From: Echinicola sp. 20G
Lineage (GTDB): Bacteria > Bacteroidota > Bacteroidia > Cytophagales > Cyclobacteriaceae
Direction of reading: 5' to 3'
Assembly (NCBI RefSeq): GCF_015533855.1
Contig: NZ_AP024154.1
Span: 499,001 to 563,000 of the forward strand
Length of the DNA stretch: 64,000 bases
A model generated the notes under the pieces. The model did not search any database. It was not told where the DNA came from and worked only from the letters and a program-made list of their open reading frames with translations. This document shows positions 34,691-44,616 of the stretch, in pieces (the stretch's first letter is position 1; each line of letters starts with the position of its first letter). The translations under genes and the position numbers were made by a program.

Positions 34691-37099
34691 TTAAATTTGA
34701 GATTTGATTTGTCTTTTGTTGAAATAATAGCGCAGCTTCACACTAAGGCTTCTTCCGGGTTTCTGTAGGCTGAAGTTATCGTAAAGCCTAGCATTAGTAA
34801 GGTTCAACCCCTCTAGGCTAATATTGTACTTACCATCTTTCAGGGAGTATGTTACCAGAAAATCATGGTATAGCTGGCGGTCTAACGTCGCTTTGGTGTC
34901 CTTGCTTCCCTGGCTTTCCCAAAGCAGAAAAAACTCACCGACGAAGTTGAATGTATAATTAAAGGAGAGGACGTTTCCTTTTCCTCCTAGGTCATGGAAA
35001 TAATAGGCAGCATCTATATTTCCGAAGAAATAGGGTGTATTGGGCATTCGGTTATTATAGGTTGCATCCTGTACACTCGATTGCGCATCCCTTATCTTTT
35101 CCTTATTCCGCAGATCCATATAGGTCACAGTACCTCCGACCATAGCCTTGTTTTGATAATAGTAGCGTGCTTCAGCATCCACTCCAATGTTTCTTACCCT
35201 TCCAAAATTGACATTGCTGATGGTGCCGTACCGTGCATTTTGAACCTGTTGGATATAGTCTTTTGTCAATCGATAGTATGTGCTAATGTCCAAGTAGAGG
35301 GTATTACCACTTTCCATTTGGCGGTTCATTGTACCACCCAAATTGAAATTGGTAGAATTTTCCGCTTTTAATGCTGTATTGGAAGAAGTAAGCAATTCGT
35401 CACCAAAAAGCTCATTGGCACTTGGAAGCCTAAAGGCCCGCTCTATCGATGTCTTGAACTGGAAATCTTTGTAAAACCTAGTAGCTGCCACTCCATAACC
35501 TTTGGTCTGAAAAGACCGTGACTGCTCTGCATATTTGGAGGTATTGGTCGTAGTGGTATCCACTGGGCCTATGACATGTTGATAATAATGCTTCCCAAAT
35601 AGGTTGATATTCCAATCTTCATTTGGCCGAAAGACATAGGAGGCTCCAAATACATTTTTGGTATTGGCCCTTCTCATTGTGTCGGCTGGAGAGGAAATAT
35701 CATCCAGTGGCACACTCGAAGCAAGTTTTCTTTCATAGCCTGTCAGTACATTGTTCAATGTAAACGAGTGATGTTCATTCGCCCTGTATGAAAGGTTTGC
35801 TGTGGTAGAATAGTTTTCATCTCTGAAATCCGAAAGGGTATTGGTACCGCTTTCCCCTCGGATATTGGTGGGCATAAACTCTCCGTACCAATTATACAGT
35901 CTGGCCGCAGTATCAACATTATGATTCTGATTAATATTGTAGTTTCCCGTGAAGCGGAAGGTCAAGCCCTTGGTTCCCAAATTCCTTTTGTAATATTCGA
36001 CGGAAGGAAGGAGCGTTTCGGATGACCTTGTACGAGCTCCGTAAACTATCGACATGGTAGAAGCACTTTGGATATCTGCATCAAGCTCTCCAGCAGTGAT
36101 GCCAACCAAAAAACGGTCTGCCCATTTTTTGGTTACAAAACCCACTTTTGCCATTACTGTTTGGTTGGAGTACTTATCATGGAACCTCTTTACATAATAA
36201 TCGCCACGTACATAAGCTCCCGTCTCCACATCCAGCATTTTATCTAGATAAACTTCATAGTTGTTGTCAGAGTAGTTTTTGAAAGCATTGAGCTGGACCG
36301 TAAAACCATTTTTTGTAGTGTGCCCAGCACTGACATTAGCTCTATGCGTATTGAACGATCCATAAGAATAGGAAGCATCCAAATAGGTATTAGAGGATCG
36401 GTTCGTTACTATATTAATAACACCTCCCATAGCATCGGTCCCAAATTCAATGGGAACCACCCCTTTATAAACTTCTATCCTGTCAGCCATTCCTACTGGA
36501 ATGTTGTTAAGCTGAAAAGCATTTCCAAACCCGGCCATTGGCACCCCATCCATAAAAATCTTCACGTTCCTGCCCGTAAAACCATTCAGTGAAATATTCA
36601 TTCTAGACCCTACTCCTCCGGATTCACGAATTTTGACTCCAGAAGCCCTGTTTAGTAGGTGCCCAAGATCCATGTTGGTATTATAGTTGGCCTTGGCATC
36701 AATTGCCACCACATTGTAGGGAGATTCTCTTACATTTTGGATCTCAAAATCACCTTGGACTTCCACTTCATCTAACTCACTGTCTGTACTAGGCTTCAAA
36801 TCAACCTTTAATTTCTTCCAGTCCCCTTCCTTAACCGATACAACAAGCTCTTTTTTTTCATATCCTAATCCACTCACGATAAGAACTTTTTCTCCTGGCT
36901 CCAAAGGAAGCCTAAATCTCCCCTCCCGGTCAGTGACCGTACCATGAGAGGTATTTTTGACATATACTGTCACTCCTATGGCATGACCATTTTCAGCACT
37001 TACATAACCAATCACTCCACTTTTAGGCTGGTGATGTTGAGCTACTAATCGCAATGGTAAAATGACTATTAAAAGTAAAATTTGTAAAAACCTCTTCAT
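34691..37099 (-). CDS. TonB-dependent receptor, XusA-like
   Basis: The 802-residue outer-membrane receptor has a signal peptide (about 1-20), a carboxypeptidase-regulatory-like domain (about 27-100), a plug (about 120-235; MDLGHLLNRASGVKIRESGG, IEVYKGVVPIEFGTDAMGG) and a 22-strand-type barrel ending SLSVKLRYYFN. It is the first gene of the five-gene operon with the DUF4374, ankyrin, DUF2271 and PepSY-reductase genes, which points to iron-chelate uptake rather than glycan uptake (no SusD partner). Confidence 0.92.
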   Translation of the reverse strand: MKRFLQILLLIVILPLRLVAQHHQPKSGVIGYVSAENGHAIGVTVYVKNTSHGTVTDREGRFRLPLEPGEKVLIVSGLGYEKKELVVSVKEGDWKKLKVDLKPSTDSELDEVEVQGDFEIQNVRESPYNVVAIDAKANYNTNMDLGHLLNRASGVKIRESGGVGSRMNISLNGFTGRNVKIFMDGVPMAGFGNAFQLNNIPVGMADRIEVYKGVVPIEFGTDAMGGVINIVTNRSSNTYLDASYSYGSFNTHRANVSAGHTTKNGFTVQLNAFKNYSDNNYEVYLDKMLDVETGAYVRGDYYVKRFHDKYSNQTVMAKVGFVTKKWADRFLVGITAGELDADIQSASTMSIVYGARTRSSETLLPSVEYYKRNLGTKGLTFRFTGNYNINQNHNVDTAARLYNWYGEFMPTNIRGESGTNTLSDFRDENYSTTANLSYRANEHHSFTLNNVLTGYERKLASSVPLDDISSPADTMRRANTKNVFGASYVFRPNEDWNINLFGKHYYQHVIGPVDTTTTNTSKYAEQSRSFQTKGYGVAATRFYKDFQFKTSIERAFRLPSANELFGDELLTSSNTALKAENSTNFNLGGTMNRQMESGNTLYLDISTYYRLTKDYIQQVQNARYGTISNVNFGRVRNIGVDAEARYYYQNKAMVGGTVTYMDLRNKEKIRDAQSSVQDATYNNRMPNTPYFFGNIDAAYYFHDLGGKGNVLSFNYTFNFVGEFFLLWESQGSKDTKATLDRQLYHDFLVTYSLKDGKYNISLEGLNLTNARLYDNFSLQKPGRSLSVKLRYYFNKRQIKSQI

Positions 37100-37454
37100 A
37101 GCTGATAATCAAGGCCTAAAAACACCTAGTTATTTTTATTTATATTTAATTTAAATAAACTGCTAGCAAAAGTAGCTGATCAGCTTTCAGCGCAATTTCG
37201 AAATCGGGAATAAAAATGTTGATTTTGGTATTATTTTAATTCAATCTAAATTAATGACCTGTCAACGGGTAAATCTAAAAGCTCAGGCTACTATAACACC
37301 TTTGGATAGTGGAAAAATCAAAATATTTTTAACAGCAAAACTAAATATATGGCCTGAGAGAAAGATCTAAAAAATACACTCTCGTTGATCTTATTCAATT
37401 GAATAAACTAAACTTTATTACTTTCAATTATTATTAAATCCAGCCAATTGAAAA
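37100..37454. other. Gene-free region upstream of the Xus-like operon
   Basis: These 355 AT-rich bp hold no supported gene. On the minus strand TACTTTTG (37167-37174 on the plus strand as CAAAAGTA) matches TAnnTTTG, with ATTG 18 bp upstream as a weak -33 element; this is the likely promoter of the TonB receptor operon, about 70 bp before its start. No clear Fur box was recognised. Confidence 0.45.
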
Positions 37455-38153
37455 TCACTTCAAAAACCGCTGAACAAATTCCTGCCTGTAAGCCCTCCCA
37501 AGTGGAACAGTTTTTTTATTTGCAAGGATAATCTCATTTCCGGATACCTTTTCGATCTTGTCCATATTTACAATGTATGACCTGTGTACCCGAACAAACC
37601 AGTTCGTATCCAGCTTTTCAATCCAATTCTTTAATGATTCGGAAGTCAGCAGTTTTTTCTCTAAAAAACAAATTTCCGTGTAGTCTTCATCTGCCCTGAT
37701 AAAAAGAACTTCTTCAAGATTAACCTTAATATGATCGTAGCCACTTTTTATAAAAATATCCTCCTTTCTCTCCAATGCAGGAACATTCTCTTTATTCGAA
37801 TCCCTTACAGGTTGCTGCACCTTGCTTACTGCCTTAATAAACCGTAAAAATGAAAATGGTTTTAACAAATAGTCCACAACACTGAATTCATAGCTTTCCA
37901 AGGCATATTCTGAATATGCCGTAGTAAGGATGACCTTCGGAAGATCATACACATTCCTCATCAGGTCAATTCCAGACATTTTGGGTAGATTGATATCCAA
38001 AAACATCAAATCAACCTGATGAGAACGGATATAATTCAAGGCCTTAATTGCATCAGGAAAAACTCCTACTAACTTTAAATCCCCTACATCCTCGATATAC
38101 CTTTTTAGAATTCGCTGCGCAGGTGGCTGATCTTCAACAATAATACACTTCAT
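37455..38153 (-). CDS. LytTR-family response regulator
   Basis: The 232-residue protein has a receiver domain (about 1-120; Glu7-Asp8, phospho-acceptor Asp53, Lys in LLKPFSF) and a C-terminal LytTR DNA-binding domain (about 130-232; FIKSGYDHIKVNLEEVLFIRADEDYTEI is split over two strands, then RVHRSYIVNMDKI). It starts 1 bp after the LytS-type kinase stop codon. Its likely target is the divergent TonB receptor promoter, where two CGTTAA repeats lie 21 bp apart. Confidence 0.93.
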   Translation of the reverse strand: MKCIIVEDQPPAQRILKRYIEDVGDLKLVGVFPDAIKALNYIRSHQVDLMFLDINLPKMSGIDLMRNVYDLPKVILTTAYSEYALESYEFSVVDYLLKPFSFLRFIKAVSKVQQPVRDSNKENVPALERKEDIFIKSGYDHIKVNLEEVLFIRADEDYTEICFLEKKLLTSESLKNWIEKLDTNWFVRVHRSYIVNMDKIEKVSGNEIILANKKTVPLGRAYRQEFVQRFLK

Positions 38154-38154
38154 A

Positions 38155-39192
38155 TCAGATTGTTCTAGAGAGTTGAATCTTTAAATCTACTGAATAATAA
38201 TTGGAGTTATTTTCAACCAAAAGCTGATGGGATTCTGGATATATAAGCTCCAAACGCTTTCGCACATTTTCTAAACCAATTCCTCCTGACTCTTCATCAT
38301 TTTTATGATATGGAAGGTAGCTGTTTCTGCACGAGAAATGAAGTACTCCTTTATCTGAAAGGCATACTTTGATATGAATAGATATGTCCTCGCTTTGCCC
38401 CGCCTGGCTGTGTTTAAAGGCATTTTCAATAAATACAATCAAAATCAATGGCGCTATACGGTAACCTTGACGAATATCCAATGCTTCAAAGTTTACACCT
38501 CCTCTTTGTTCCACCTGAAGTTCATAAAGCTCTGTGAAGCTCCTTAAATGATCAATTTCTTTGGTGAGCAATACTGATGATTCCCTACAGTCGTATAACA
38601 TGTATCGCAGAACGGCACTAAGCTCCAGTATAATTTCTGGAGTCCTCGGCGACTGCTCAATGGCATAGGAATACAAGTTGTTTAGGTTATTGAATAAAAA
38701 ATGTGGGTTGATTTGGGACTTTAAATACTTCTGCTCACTTTCCCGAACCATTTGTTCCAATTTATCTACTTTCCGCTGCTTGAGTAAGGCATCCCAAGCA
38801 AACTTAAACCCAGAAAGAATAATGATGGTGGGCAAAACTTGACCCAGAGTAAACAATATCCCTGGGAAATTTGCCCCTCTAGATTCTGGCATGAACAATT
38901 TTTCCAATAACGCTTCTTCAATAATAATGACCAATGTGATCACCAAAATGGTACTGAAAAAGAATGCCAAGTACTTTTTCCTATAGTAAAATAAAGGCAA
39001 AAAGATATAACTGATGCAAAAATTAGCCAATGCGTAGTTTAAAAAAAATAGAATATAATATTGCTCAAAATTGAACTCACTGTTTGGACTATTAAAGTCT
39101 ATGATGTAAAAACTAAAAACCAATACATGGAGCACCACCTGAAAAAGTATCTCTTTCCATGATTCAGGACCAATATGGATTTTTTCTTTCAT
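38155..39192 (-). CDS. LytS/YehU-type sensor histidine kinase
   Basis: The 345-residue protein has four hydrophobic helices (about 15-33, 45-67, 74-92, 112-130), a His_kinase domain with phospho-accepting His164 in QINPHFLFNNLNNL, and an HATPase domain (FIENAFKHSQ, GGIGLENVRKRLELIY). There is no large external domain, so it senses within or near the membrane. It is paired with the LytTR regulator and divergent from the TonB receptor at 39391. Confidence 0.93.
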   Translation of the reverse strand: MKEKIHIGPESWKEILFQVVLHVLVFSFYIIDFNSPNSEFNFEQYYILFFLNYALANFCISYIFLPLFYYRKKYLAFFFSTILVITLVIIIEEALLEKLFMPESRGANFPGILFTLGQVLPTIIILSGFKFAWDALLKQRKVDKLEQMVRESEQKYLKSQINPHFLFNNLNNLYSYAIEQSPRTPEIILELSAVLRYMLYDCRESSVLLTKEIDHLRSFTELYELQVEQRGGVNFEALDIRQGYRIAPLILIVFIENAFKHSQAGQSEDISIHIKVCLSDKGVLHFSCRNSYLPYHKNDEESGGIGLENVRKRLELIYPESHQLLVENNSNYYSVDLKIQLSRTI

Positions 39193-39274
39193 CTTTCGAA
39201 GATACTCATTCCTACAGGCTTCTAGAAATAATGTCTGCCGAGCGACAAATAACTCTTGATAAGTTGTTGGTTTT

Positions 39275-39329
39275 AATCGGTAAACAACATCTTATCCGTT
39301 AAAGGGAAAAGTCAGGTCGTTAACCGATT
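39275..39329 (+). promoter_or_regulatory. Candidate LytTR-binding direct repeats before the TonB receptor
   Basis: CGTTAA occurs at 39297-39302 and 39318-39323, exactly 21 bp apart, as expected for LytTR/AlgR-type regulators that bind two direct repeats on one helix face. A flanking near-inverted pair, AATCGGTAAAC (39275-39285) and GTTAACCGATT (39319-39329), differs at one position. The site lies about 70-95 bp before the receptor start. Confidence 0.5.
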
Positions 39330-39390
39330 ATTTTTTATCTGCTTACCCAAAAAGTATAATTTCACATTATCCATTTGAAACACCAAAATC

Positions 39391-41775
39391 ATGAAAGCAT
39401 TCATCTGTTATTTGTTATTCCTTCTCTTTTTAGCTCCCTCTCTTTTAGCACAGAGTGCTCAGGAAATAAAAGGGACTGTAATGGATAAGAGCAAATCAAC
39501 ACCACTACCTTTTGCTACAGTAAGACTTTTAAAAAAGAGTTCAGGTGAGTTCATCACAGGAGTTTCCACCGACTTAGACGGTTCCTTTTCCTTGCCATCT
39601 CCCTCTGATGATGTCAAAGTGGAAATATCTCTACTTGGCTATTCTACCCTAACACTAACTTCCCTTTCCTTTAAAAATGGACAAGCCAATCTCGGAAAAC
39701 TTTACTTAGATGAAAGTGCAGAGACTTTGGATGAGGTACTGGTTACCAGTGAAAAGTCAGAAACTGAATTCCGCTTGGACAAACGTGTCTTTAACGTTGG
39801 ACAAAACCTAAGTAGTGCCGGACTAAGTGCCTTTGATGTCTTAAACAATGTTCCTTCTGTAACTGTAAATATTGAAGGAGAAATCAGACTTAGAGGAAAC
39901 CCTGGCGTGGAAATCCTTATAAATGGCAAGCCGTCAGTATTGGCCAGCGAGCAAGGAAATGCCCTTGGCACCATCACTTCTGACATGATAGAATCCATTG
40001 AAGTGATCACCAATCCTTCTGCTAAGTACAATGCTGAAGGTTCATCTGGTATTATAAATATCGTGCTAAAAAAAGAAGAAAAACGAGGTCTAAATGGATC
40101 AGTAACCTTAAACACGGGGATTCCCAACAACCACAGTCTTGGGTTTAGCCTTAATAACAGAACCGAAAAATTCAATCTTTTCAGCCAAATCGGAATAGGA
40201 CACAGAACCTTTCCCGAAACCAACAGAAGTATCAACAGAAACTCTGAAGACAGCAATATCTCAAGTGAAGGGGATGGAAATAAAAATGAAACTTTCTACA
40301 ATGTTATACTGGGCACTGATTATCATATTAACGATTTAAATGTATTGTCTCTTACAGGTAATTTTGCTTATGAAATAGAGTCAGAATCTTACCTGACTTA
40401 TTTCAATAATGCCAATGCTCAAGGGGATCCTATTTCCAGTTGGAACAGAAATCAATCCACAGAGGCTACCAACCCTAAGTGGCAATATGAACTGCAATAC
40501 AAAAAGGATTTTGAGGACAACAAAGACCATATTTTGCTCTTCAGTGCCATTGGAAACTTTTTTGGAAAAGACCAAACCTCAGGATTTATAAATACGCCTA
40601 TTTCAGGAGATCTTGGCAGCGATGACCAACAGCAAACCCGTACAAATTTCAACCAAGGAGAATATACATTTAAGCTTGATTATACTCACCCATTGACTGA
40701 AAAGGTTACGTTTGAAACAGGGGCCCAATTTGTACTGGATGACGTGGACAATGACTATGCAATTAGTTCATTCCTTGAAGATGAATGGGTAGTGAACCCG
40801 AACCTTAGCAACCTATTTGAATACCAGCAAGGGGTTTTAGGCACTTATATAACTGGTGCTTTTGAGGGCGAAAAATTCGGTTTAAAACTGGGGTTGCGAA
40901 TGGAGGACACCAACATGAACACCCTATTGGTGGAAACCGGAGAAACAAATGAGCAGCATTTCACCAACTTGTTTCCATCCGTCCATACTTCCTATAAGCT
41001 TAAAGACAACCTTTCCCTACAAGCCGGGTATTCTAGAAGAATATCTAGGCCAAGGTTATTTGATTTGAACCCGTTTTATAACATCAGAAATGAATACAGT
41101 GTGAGTACTGGAAATCCTTTGCTTCTTCCAGAATACGCTGACTCTTACGAAATCAACCTTCTATATGATCACGAAAAATTTTCGATCAGCTCTGCTATTT
41201 ATCACCGATACACTACTGACGTGATGGAAGATGTAACCTCTGTAGAAAATAATGTAAGCATCACCAAACCCATGAATATTGGTACCAACAAGGCTACAGG
41301 ATTTGAGGCTAATATCAAATATGACCCCATAAAATGGTGGTCACTTAGTGGTGATTTCAACTATAACTATGTACAACGTGAAGGGGAATACGAAAGCACA
41401 TCTTTTGATTTTTCCTCTAGCCCTTGGTCTTCCCGACTGACTTCAAAGTTTGGTTTACCCGCAAACTTTGACCTCGAAATTATTGGTAACTATCAATCTT
41501 CCTATGAGACTTTCCAAAGAAGAACTTCAGGCTATATGTTTGCTGACATCGGGCTTCGTAAAAAAGTATGGAAAGGAAAATCAATTATCAACTTCAGTAT
41601 CAGGGATGTTTTTGCCAGTAGGATCATGGAAACAGAAACCATTCAAACAGGCTCAGCAGTGCCGGATTTCTACACTTATAACTACAGGATGCGAGGGCGT
41701 TTTATCAGTTTAGGAATCAGTTTTGGATTCGGTAAAGGTGAGGCAATGGAGTTTAGTGGGCAAAAGAGACATTGA
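39391..41775 (+). CDS. TonB-dependent receptor, OMP_b-brl_3 type
   Basis: The 794-residue outer-membrane protein has a signal peptide (about 1-20, ending SLLAQ), a carboxypeptidase-regulatory-like domain (about 25-105), a plug with VLLVNGKPS-like block (EILINGKPSVLASEQG near 172) and IEVITNPSAKYNAEGSSGII, and a barrel of the 'outer membrane beta-barrel family' type. This class usually lacks a SusD partner and its ligands are mostly unknown. It is divergent from the LytS/LytTR pair and followed by an AraC regulator. Confidence 0.92.
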   Translation: MKAFICYLLFLLFLAPSLLAQSAQEIKGTVMDKSKSTPLPFATVRLLKKSSGEFITGVSTDLDGSFSLPSPSDDVKVEISLLGYSTLTLTSLSFKNGQANLGKLYLDESAETLDEVLVTSEKSETEFRLDKRVFNVGQNLSSAGLSAFDVLNNVPSVTVNIEGEIRLRGNPGVEILINGKPSVLASEQGNALGTITSDMIESIEVITNPSAKYNAEGSSGIINIVLKKEEKRGLNGSVTLNTGIPNNHSLGFSLNNRTEKFNLFSQIGIGHRTFPETNRSINRNSEDSNISSEGDGNKNETFYNVILGTDYHINDLNVLSLTGNFAYEIESESYLTYFNNANAQGDPISSWNRNQSTEATNPKWQYELQYKKDFEDNKDHILLFSAIGNFFGKDQTSGFINTPISGDLGSDDQQQTRTNFNQGEYTFKLDYTHPLTEKVTFETGAQFVLDDVDNDYAISSFLEDEWVVNPNLSNLFEYQQGVLGTYITGAFEGEKFGLKLGLRMEDTNMNTLLVETGETNEQHFTNLFPSVHTSYKLKDNLSLQAGYSRRISRPRLFDLNPFYNIRNEYSVSTGNPLLLPEYADSYEINLLYDHEKFSISSAIYHRYTTDVMEDVTSVENNVSITKPMNIGTNKATGFEANIKYDPIKWWSLSGDFNYNYVQREGEYESTSFDFSSSPWSSRLTSKFGLPANFDLEIIGNYQSSYETFQRRTSGYMFADIGLRKKVWKGKSIINFSIRDVFASRIMETETIQTGSAVPDFYTYNYRMRGRFISLGISFGFGKGEAMEFSGQKRH

Positions 41776-41843
41776 GCCAAAAAAGATTGAACAGCTTACG
41801 AAATCCTGAACATAATCACCTCAATAAGATTGATTAAAGTCCC

Positions 41844-42827
41844 ATGTTTATTCTATCTAAATTAAAAGAGGCAGACCAAACATTATTAGATATAAAGTTT
41901 ACTGACAATTCATGTGCCTACCCTCCACGTTTCGAGAAACGAAATGTAATAATTCAACATCCAGCTGTTGAGGGAGAGTTTTTTGCTTACTATACTGACG
42001 GCTTTTGCATCACAAAAAATCAGTTTAATATTCAGCAAAAATGTTCCAACATAGTTAGTGCTGGTTCGGATTATATCCAGATTTCGATGCAGGTATCTGG
42101 AAAGTCAGCCATCTATAAAAAGGCAAAAAACCACCATAAAGAAATTCCCTTGGGAATGTTCCAGTTAGCATATAGAAATGAAGTTAACACAAATGTAGAT
42201 CTGCTTTATAGCAAAGAACCATTCCGCTATATAAGGGTATTTATAACAAGAAACTTTTTCCTAAACCTGCTTTCCAATGAACCTTGGGCAAAGCAAGATT
42301 CATTTTATAAGTCAGTTCAAAACCACCAGTATGTCAGATTTGGAAATGATGTACTTCCGCTAAACAATGTCCTTTCGGAGATTCTGGATGAAATCATGAA
42401 CAATGATTACCCAGCACATTTTGGTCAATACTTTATTCAATCAAAACTAAAAGAGCTTTTCTTGACCATCCATGTCCAAAAAACAAAGATGAACAATTCC
42501 CATATGCTTCCTTCTGATGAAATGAATAAAATTCAGATGGCCAAAGCCTACTTGGGAACTACCTACCATAACCCGCCTACGATCAAGCAACTTTCCAGAA
42601 AGGTGTCACTAAATGAATTCAAATTAAAGAAAGGCTTTAAACAAGTCTATAACACCACCATCAGGGCTTACATTACTGAACTTAGAATGCAAAGAGCCAG
42701 AAAGATGATCTACGAAAGTTACGCAATCAGTGAAATTGCTATGTCATTGGGATATAAAAGCGCTTCCTACTTCATTTCTGCCTATAAAAAGATTTATGGT
42801 GAAACCCCTAAACAGTCAAAGCATTAA
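41844..42827 (+). CDS. AraC-family transcriptional regulator
   Basis: The 327-residue protein has an unassigned N-terminal effector region (about 1-215) and a C-terminal AraC helix-turn-helix pair (about 230-327; TIKQLSRKVSLNEFKLKKGF, then YAISEIAMSLGYKSASYFIS). It begins 68 bp after the TonB receptor on the same strand and may act with it, for example in iron-chelate response as PchR-like regulators do. That role is inference. Confidence 0.9.
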   Translation: MFILSKLKEADQTLLDIKFTDNSCAYPPRFEKRNVIIQHPAVEGEFFAYYTDGFCITKNQFNIQQKCSNIVSAGSDYIQISMQVSGKSAIYKKAKNHHKEIPLGMFQLAYRNEVNTNVDLLYSKEPFRYIRVFITRNFFLNLLSNEPWAKQDSFYKSVQNHQYVRFGNDVLPLNNVLSEILDEIMNNDYPAHFGQYFIQSKLKELFLTIHVQKTKMNNSHMLPSDEMNKIQMAKAYLGTTYHNPPTIKQLSRKVSLNEFKLKKGFKQVYNTTIRAYITELRMQRARKMIYESYAISEIAMSLGYKSASYFISAYKKIYGETPKQSKH

Positions 42828-42966
42828 TCACTTGTAGTTATAAATTTCATCCCATACATCAACTAGGACATACAATTTATAAGTACATCAAGGCTGATAT
42901 TCACCATCTAAGACCTTAATAAAATAGGAAACGCGCTGGTTAATTATTCAAATCACCAAACTTTAA

Positions 42967-44511
42967 TCAAATATCAAACTTAATTCCCTGTGCCAGCGGA
43001 AGTTCAGCACTGTAATTAATGGTATTGGTTTGCCTTCTCATATAAGCTTTCCAAGCATCAGAACCAGACTCCCTGCCTCCACCAGTCTCTTTCTCACCAC
43101 CAAAAGCTCCTCCGATTTCAGCACCTGAAGTACCGATATTTACATTGGCAATCCCACAGTCCGAGCCCTCTACTGACAAGAAATATTCCGCCTCCCTCAT
43201 ATTCATGGTCATCATAGCAGAAGACAAGCCCTGTGGAACACCATTTTGATAGGAAACAGCTTCCTCGAGCTCATTGTATTTTATAAGATAAAGTATAGGT
43301 GCGAAAGTCTCTTGCTGAACTACCTGAAAATGATTTTCTACTTCAAAGACACATGGCTTCACATAGCAGCCAGACTCAAAACCTTCTCCATTCAGCACTC
43401 CTCCTTCAACCAATTCTTTCCCACCTTCTGCTTTGGCCCTTTCAATGGCAGAAAGATAATTCTCAACCGCATCCACATCAATCAAAGGCCCAATATGATT
43501 CTTTTCATTCAATGGATCCCCTATCACCAATTTGCCATAGGCCGACACCAACCGCTCTTTAACCTCTTCATAAACTGAATCATGAATAATCAATCTTCGG
43601 GTACTTGTACAACGTTGCCCTGCAGTACCGACGGCACCAAATAAGGCGCCCCGAATGGCCACATCCAAATCAGCATTTTCTGTAACTATGATGGCATTAT
43701 TGCCCCCAAGCTCCAACAACACCTTGCCTAATCTACCTCCTACAACCTCTCCCACGGATTTACCCATTCGTGTAGAACCTGTGGCTGAAATCAATGCCAC
43801 CCTTGGGTCCTGAGCCAAAAACACACCTACATTGGCATCACCAATTAGCAAAGAAGATATACCTTCTGGAAACCCATTTTCATTGAACACTTCCGCTGCA
43901 ATATTTTGACAAGCCAGGGAAGTCAATGGCGTTTTTTCTGATGGCTTCCACACGCACACATCTCCACAAACCCACGCGATCATGGTATTCCAAGACCACA
44001 CTGCCACAGGAAAATTAAAAGCTGAAATAACCCCAACAATCCCCAAAGGATGCCATTGCTCATACATTCTATGACCAGGGCGTTCAGAATGCATTGTCAA
44101 ACCATAAAGCTGCCTTGAAAGTCCAACTGCAAAATCACAGATATCTATCATTTCCTGAACTTCCCCTAAGCCCTCTTGGTAAGATTTCCCCATTTCATAG
44201 GAAACCAACTTACCTAAAGCCTCTTTTTTCTCCCTTAAAGCAATACCAATTTGTCTCACCACTTCACCCCTTTGTGGAGCAGGGACCTTCCTCCAAACCT
44301 TAAAAGCCTTTTCAGCCTTCTCCATTACCAATTCATAAGCCTCTCTGGAGGTCATTTGCACCTTCCCTATTTCTTTTCCATCCACAGGAGATTTGCTCAC
44401 CAGCCATTCGCCTTTTAAATCGATATATTCAACACCTGTCCACGTTCCTTTATTTACCTCATTTATTCCTAGTTGCTCTAAAAGTGCTTTTACTTCAAAT
44501 TTCTCTTCCAT
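42967..44511 (-). CDS. amaB: ALDH7-type aldehyde dehydrogenase (alpha-aminoadipic semialdehyde dehydrogenase-like)
   Basis: The 514-residue enzyme has the family catalytic residues Asn166 (SAFNFP), Glu267 (LELGGNN) and Cys301 (GQRCTSTRR). The N-terminal LLEQLGINEVNKGTW and the SERPGHRMYEQWHPLG stretch are typical of ALDH7/antiquitin and bacterial AmaB, which oxidise 2-aminoadipate semialdehyde in lysine degradation. It is monocistronic, so pathway assignment rests on family resemblance; general aldehyde detoxification is an alternative. Confidence 0.9.
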   Translation of the reverse strand: MEEKFEVKALLEQLGINEVNKGTWTGVEYIDLKGEWLVSKSPVDGKEIGKVQMTSREAYELVMEKAEKAFKVWRKVPAPQRGEVVRQIGIALREKKEALGKLVSYEMGKSYQEGLGEVQEMIDICDFAVGLSRQLYGLTMHSERPGHRMYEQWHPLGIVGVISAFNFPVAVWSWNTMIAWVCGDVCVWKPSEKTPLTSLACQNIAAEVFNENGFPEGISSLLIGDANVGVFLAQDPRVALISATGSTRMGKSVGEVVGGRLGKVLLELGGNNAIIVTENADLDVAIRGALFGAVGTAGQRCTSTRRLIIHDSVYEEVKERLVSAYGKLVIGDPLNEKNHIGPLIDVDAVENYLSAIERAKAEGGKELVEGGVLNGEGFESGCYVKPCVFEVENHFQVVQQETFAPILYLIKYNELEEAVSYQNGVPQGLSSAMMTMNMREAEYFLSVEGSDCGIANVNIGTSGAEIGGAFGGEKETGGGRESGSDAWKAYMRRQTNTINYSAELPLAQGIKFDI

Positions 44512-44555
44512 AGGGCTTATATTAATTTATGTTGCTGTAACCAAAGCTAGCAAAA

Positions 44556-44586
44556 AAAAAGGCCATCCAAAATGGATGGCCTTTTT
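44556..44586 (-). terminator. Terminator of the HtrA protease gene
   Basis: GGCCATCCA (44561-44569) pairs perfectly with TGGATGGCC (44573-44581) around AAA. On the minus strand it follows the protease stop codon and is trailed by a long T run; A and T runs flank both sides. Confidence 0.85.
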
Positions 44587-44616
44587 AACACATACATAAA
44601 CCAACTAAACACTATA

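Noticed and set aside
39702..40256. A 184-codon minus-strand frame within the TonB receptor gene
   Set aside because: Antisense shadow of the plug and barrel region; the opposite strand has clear family motifs.
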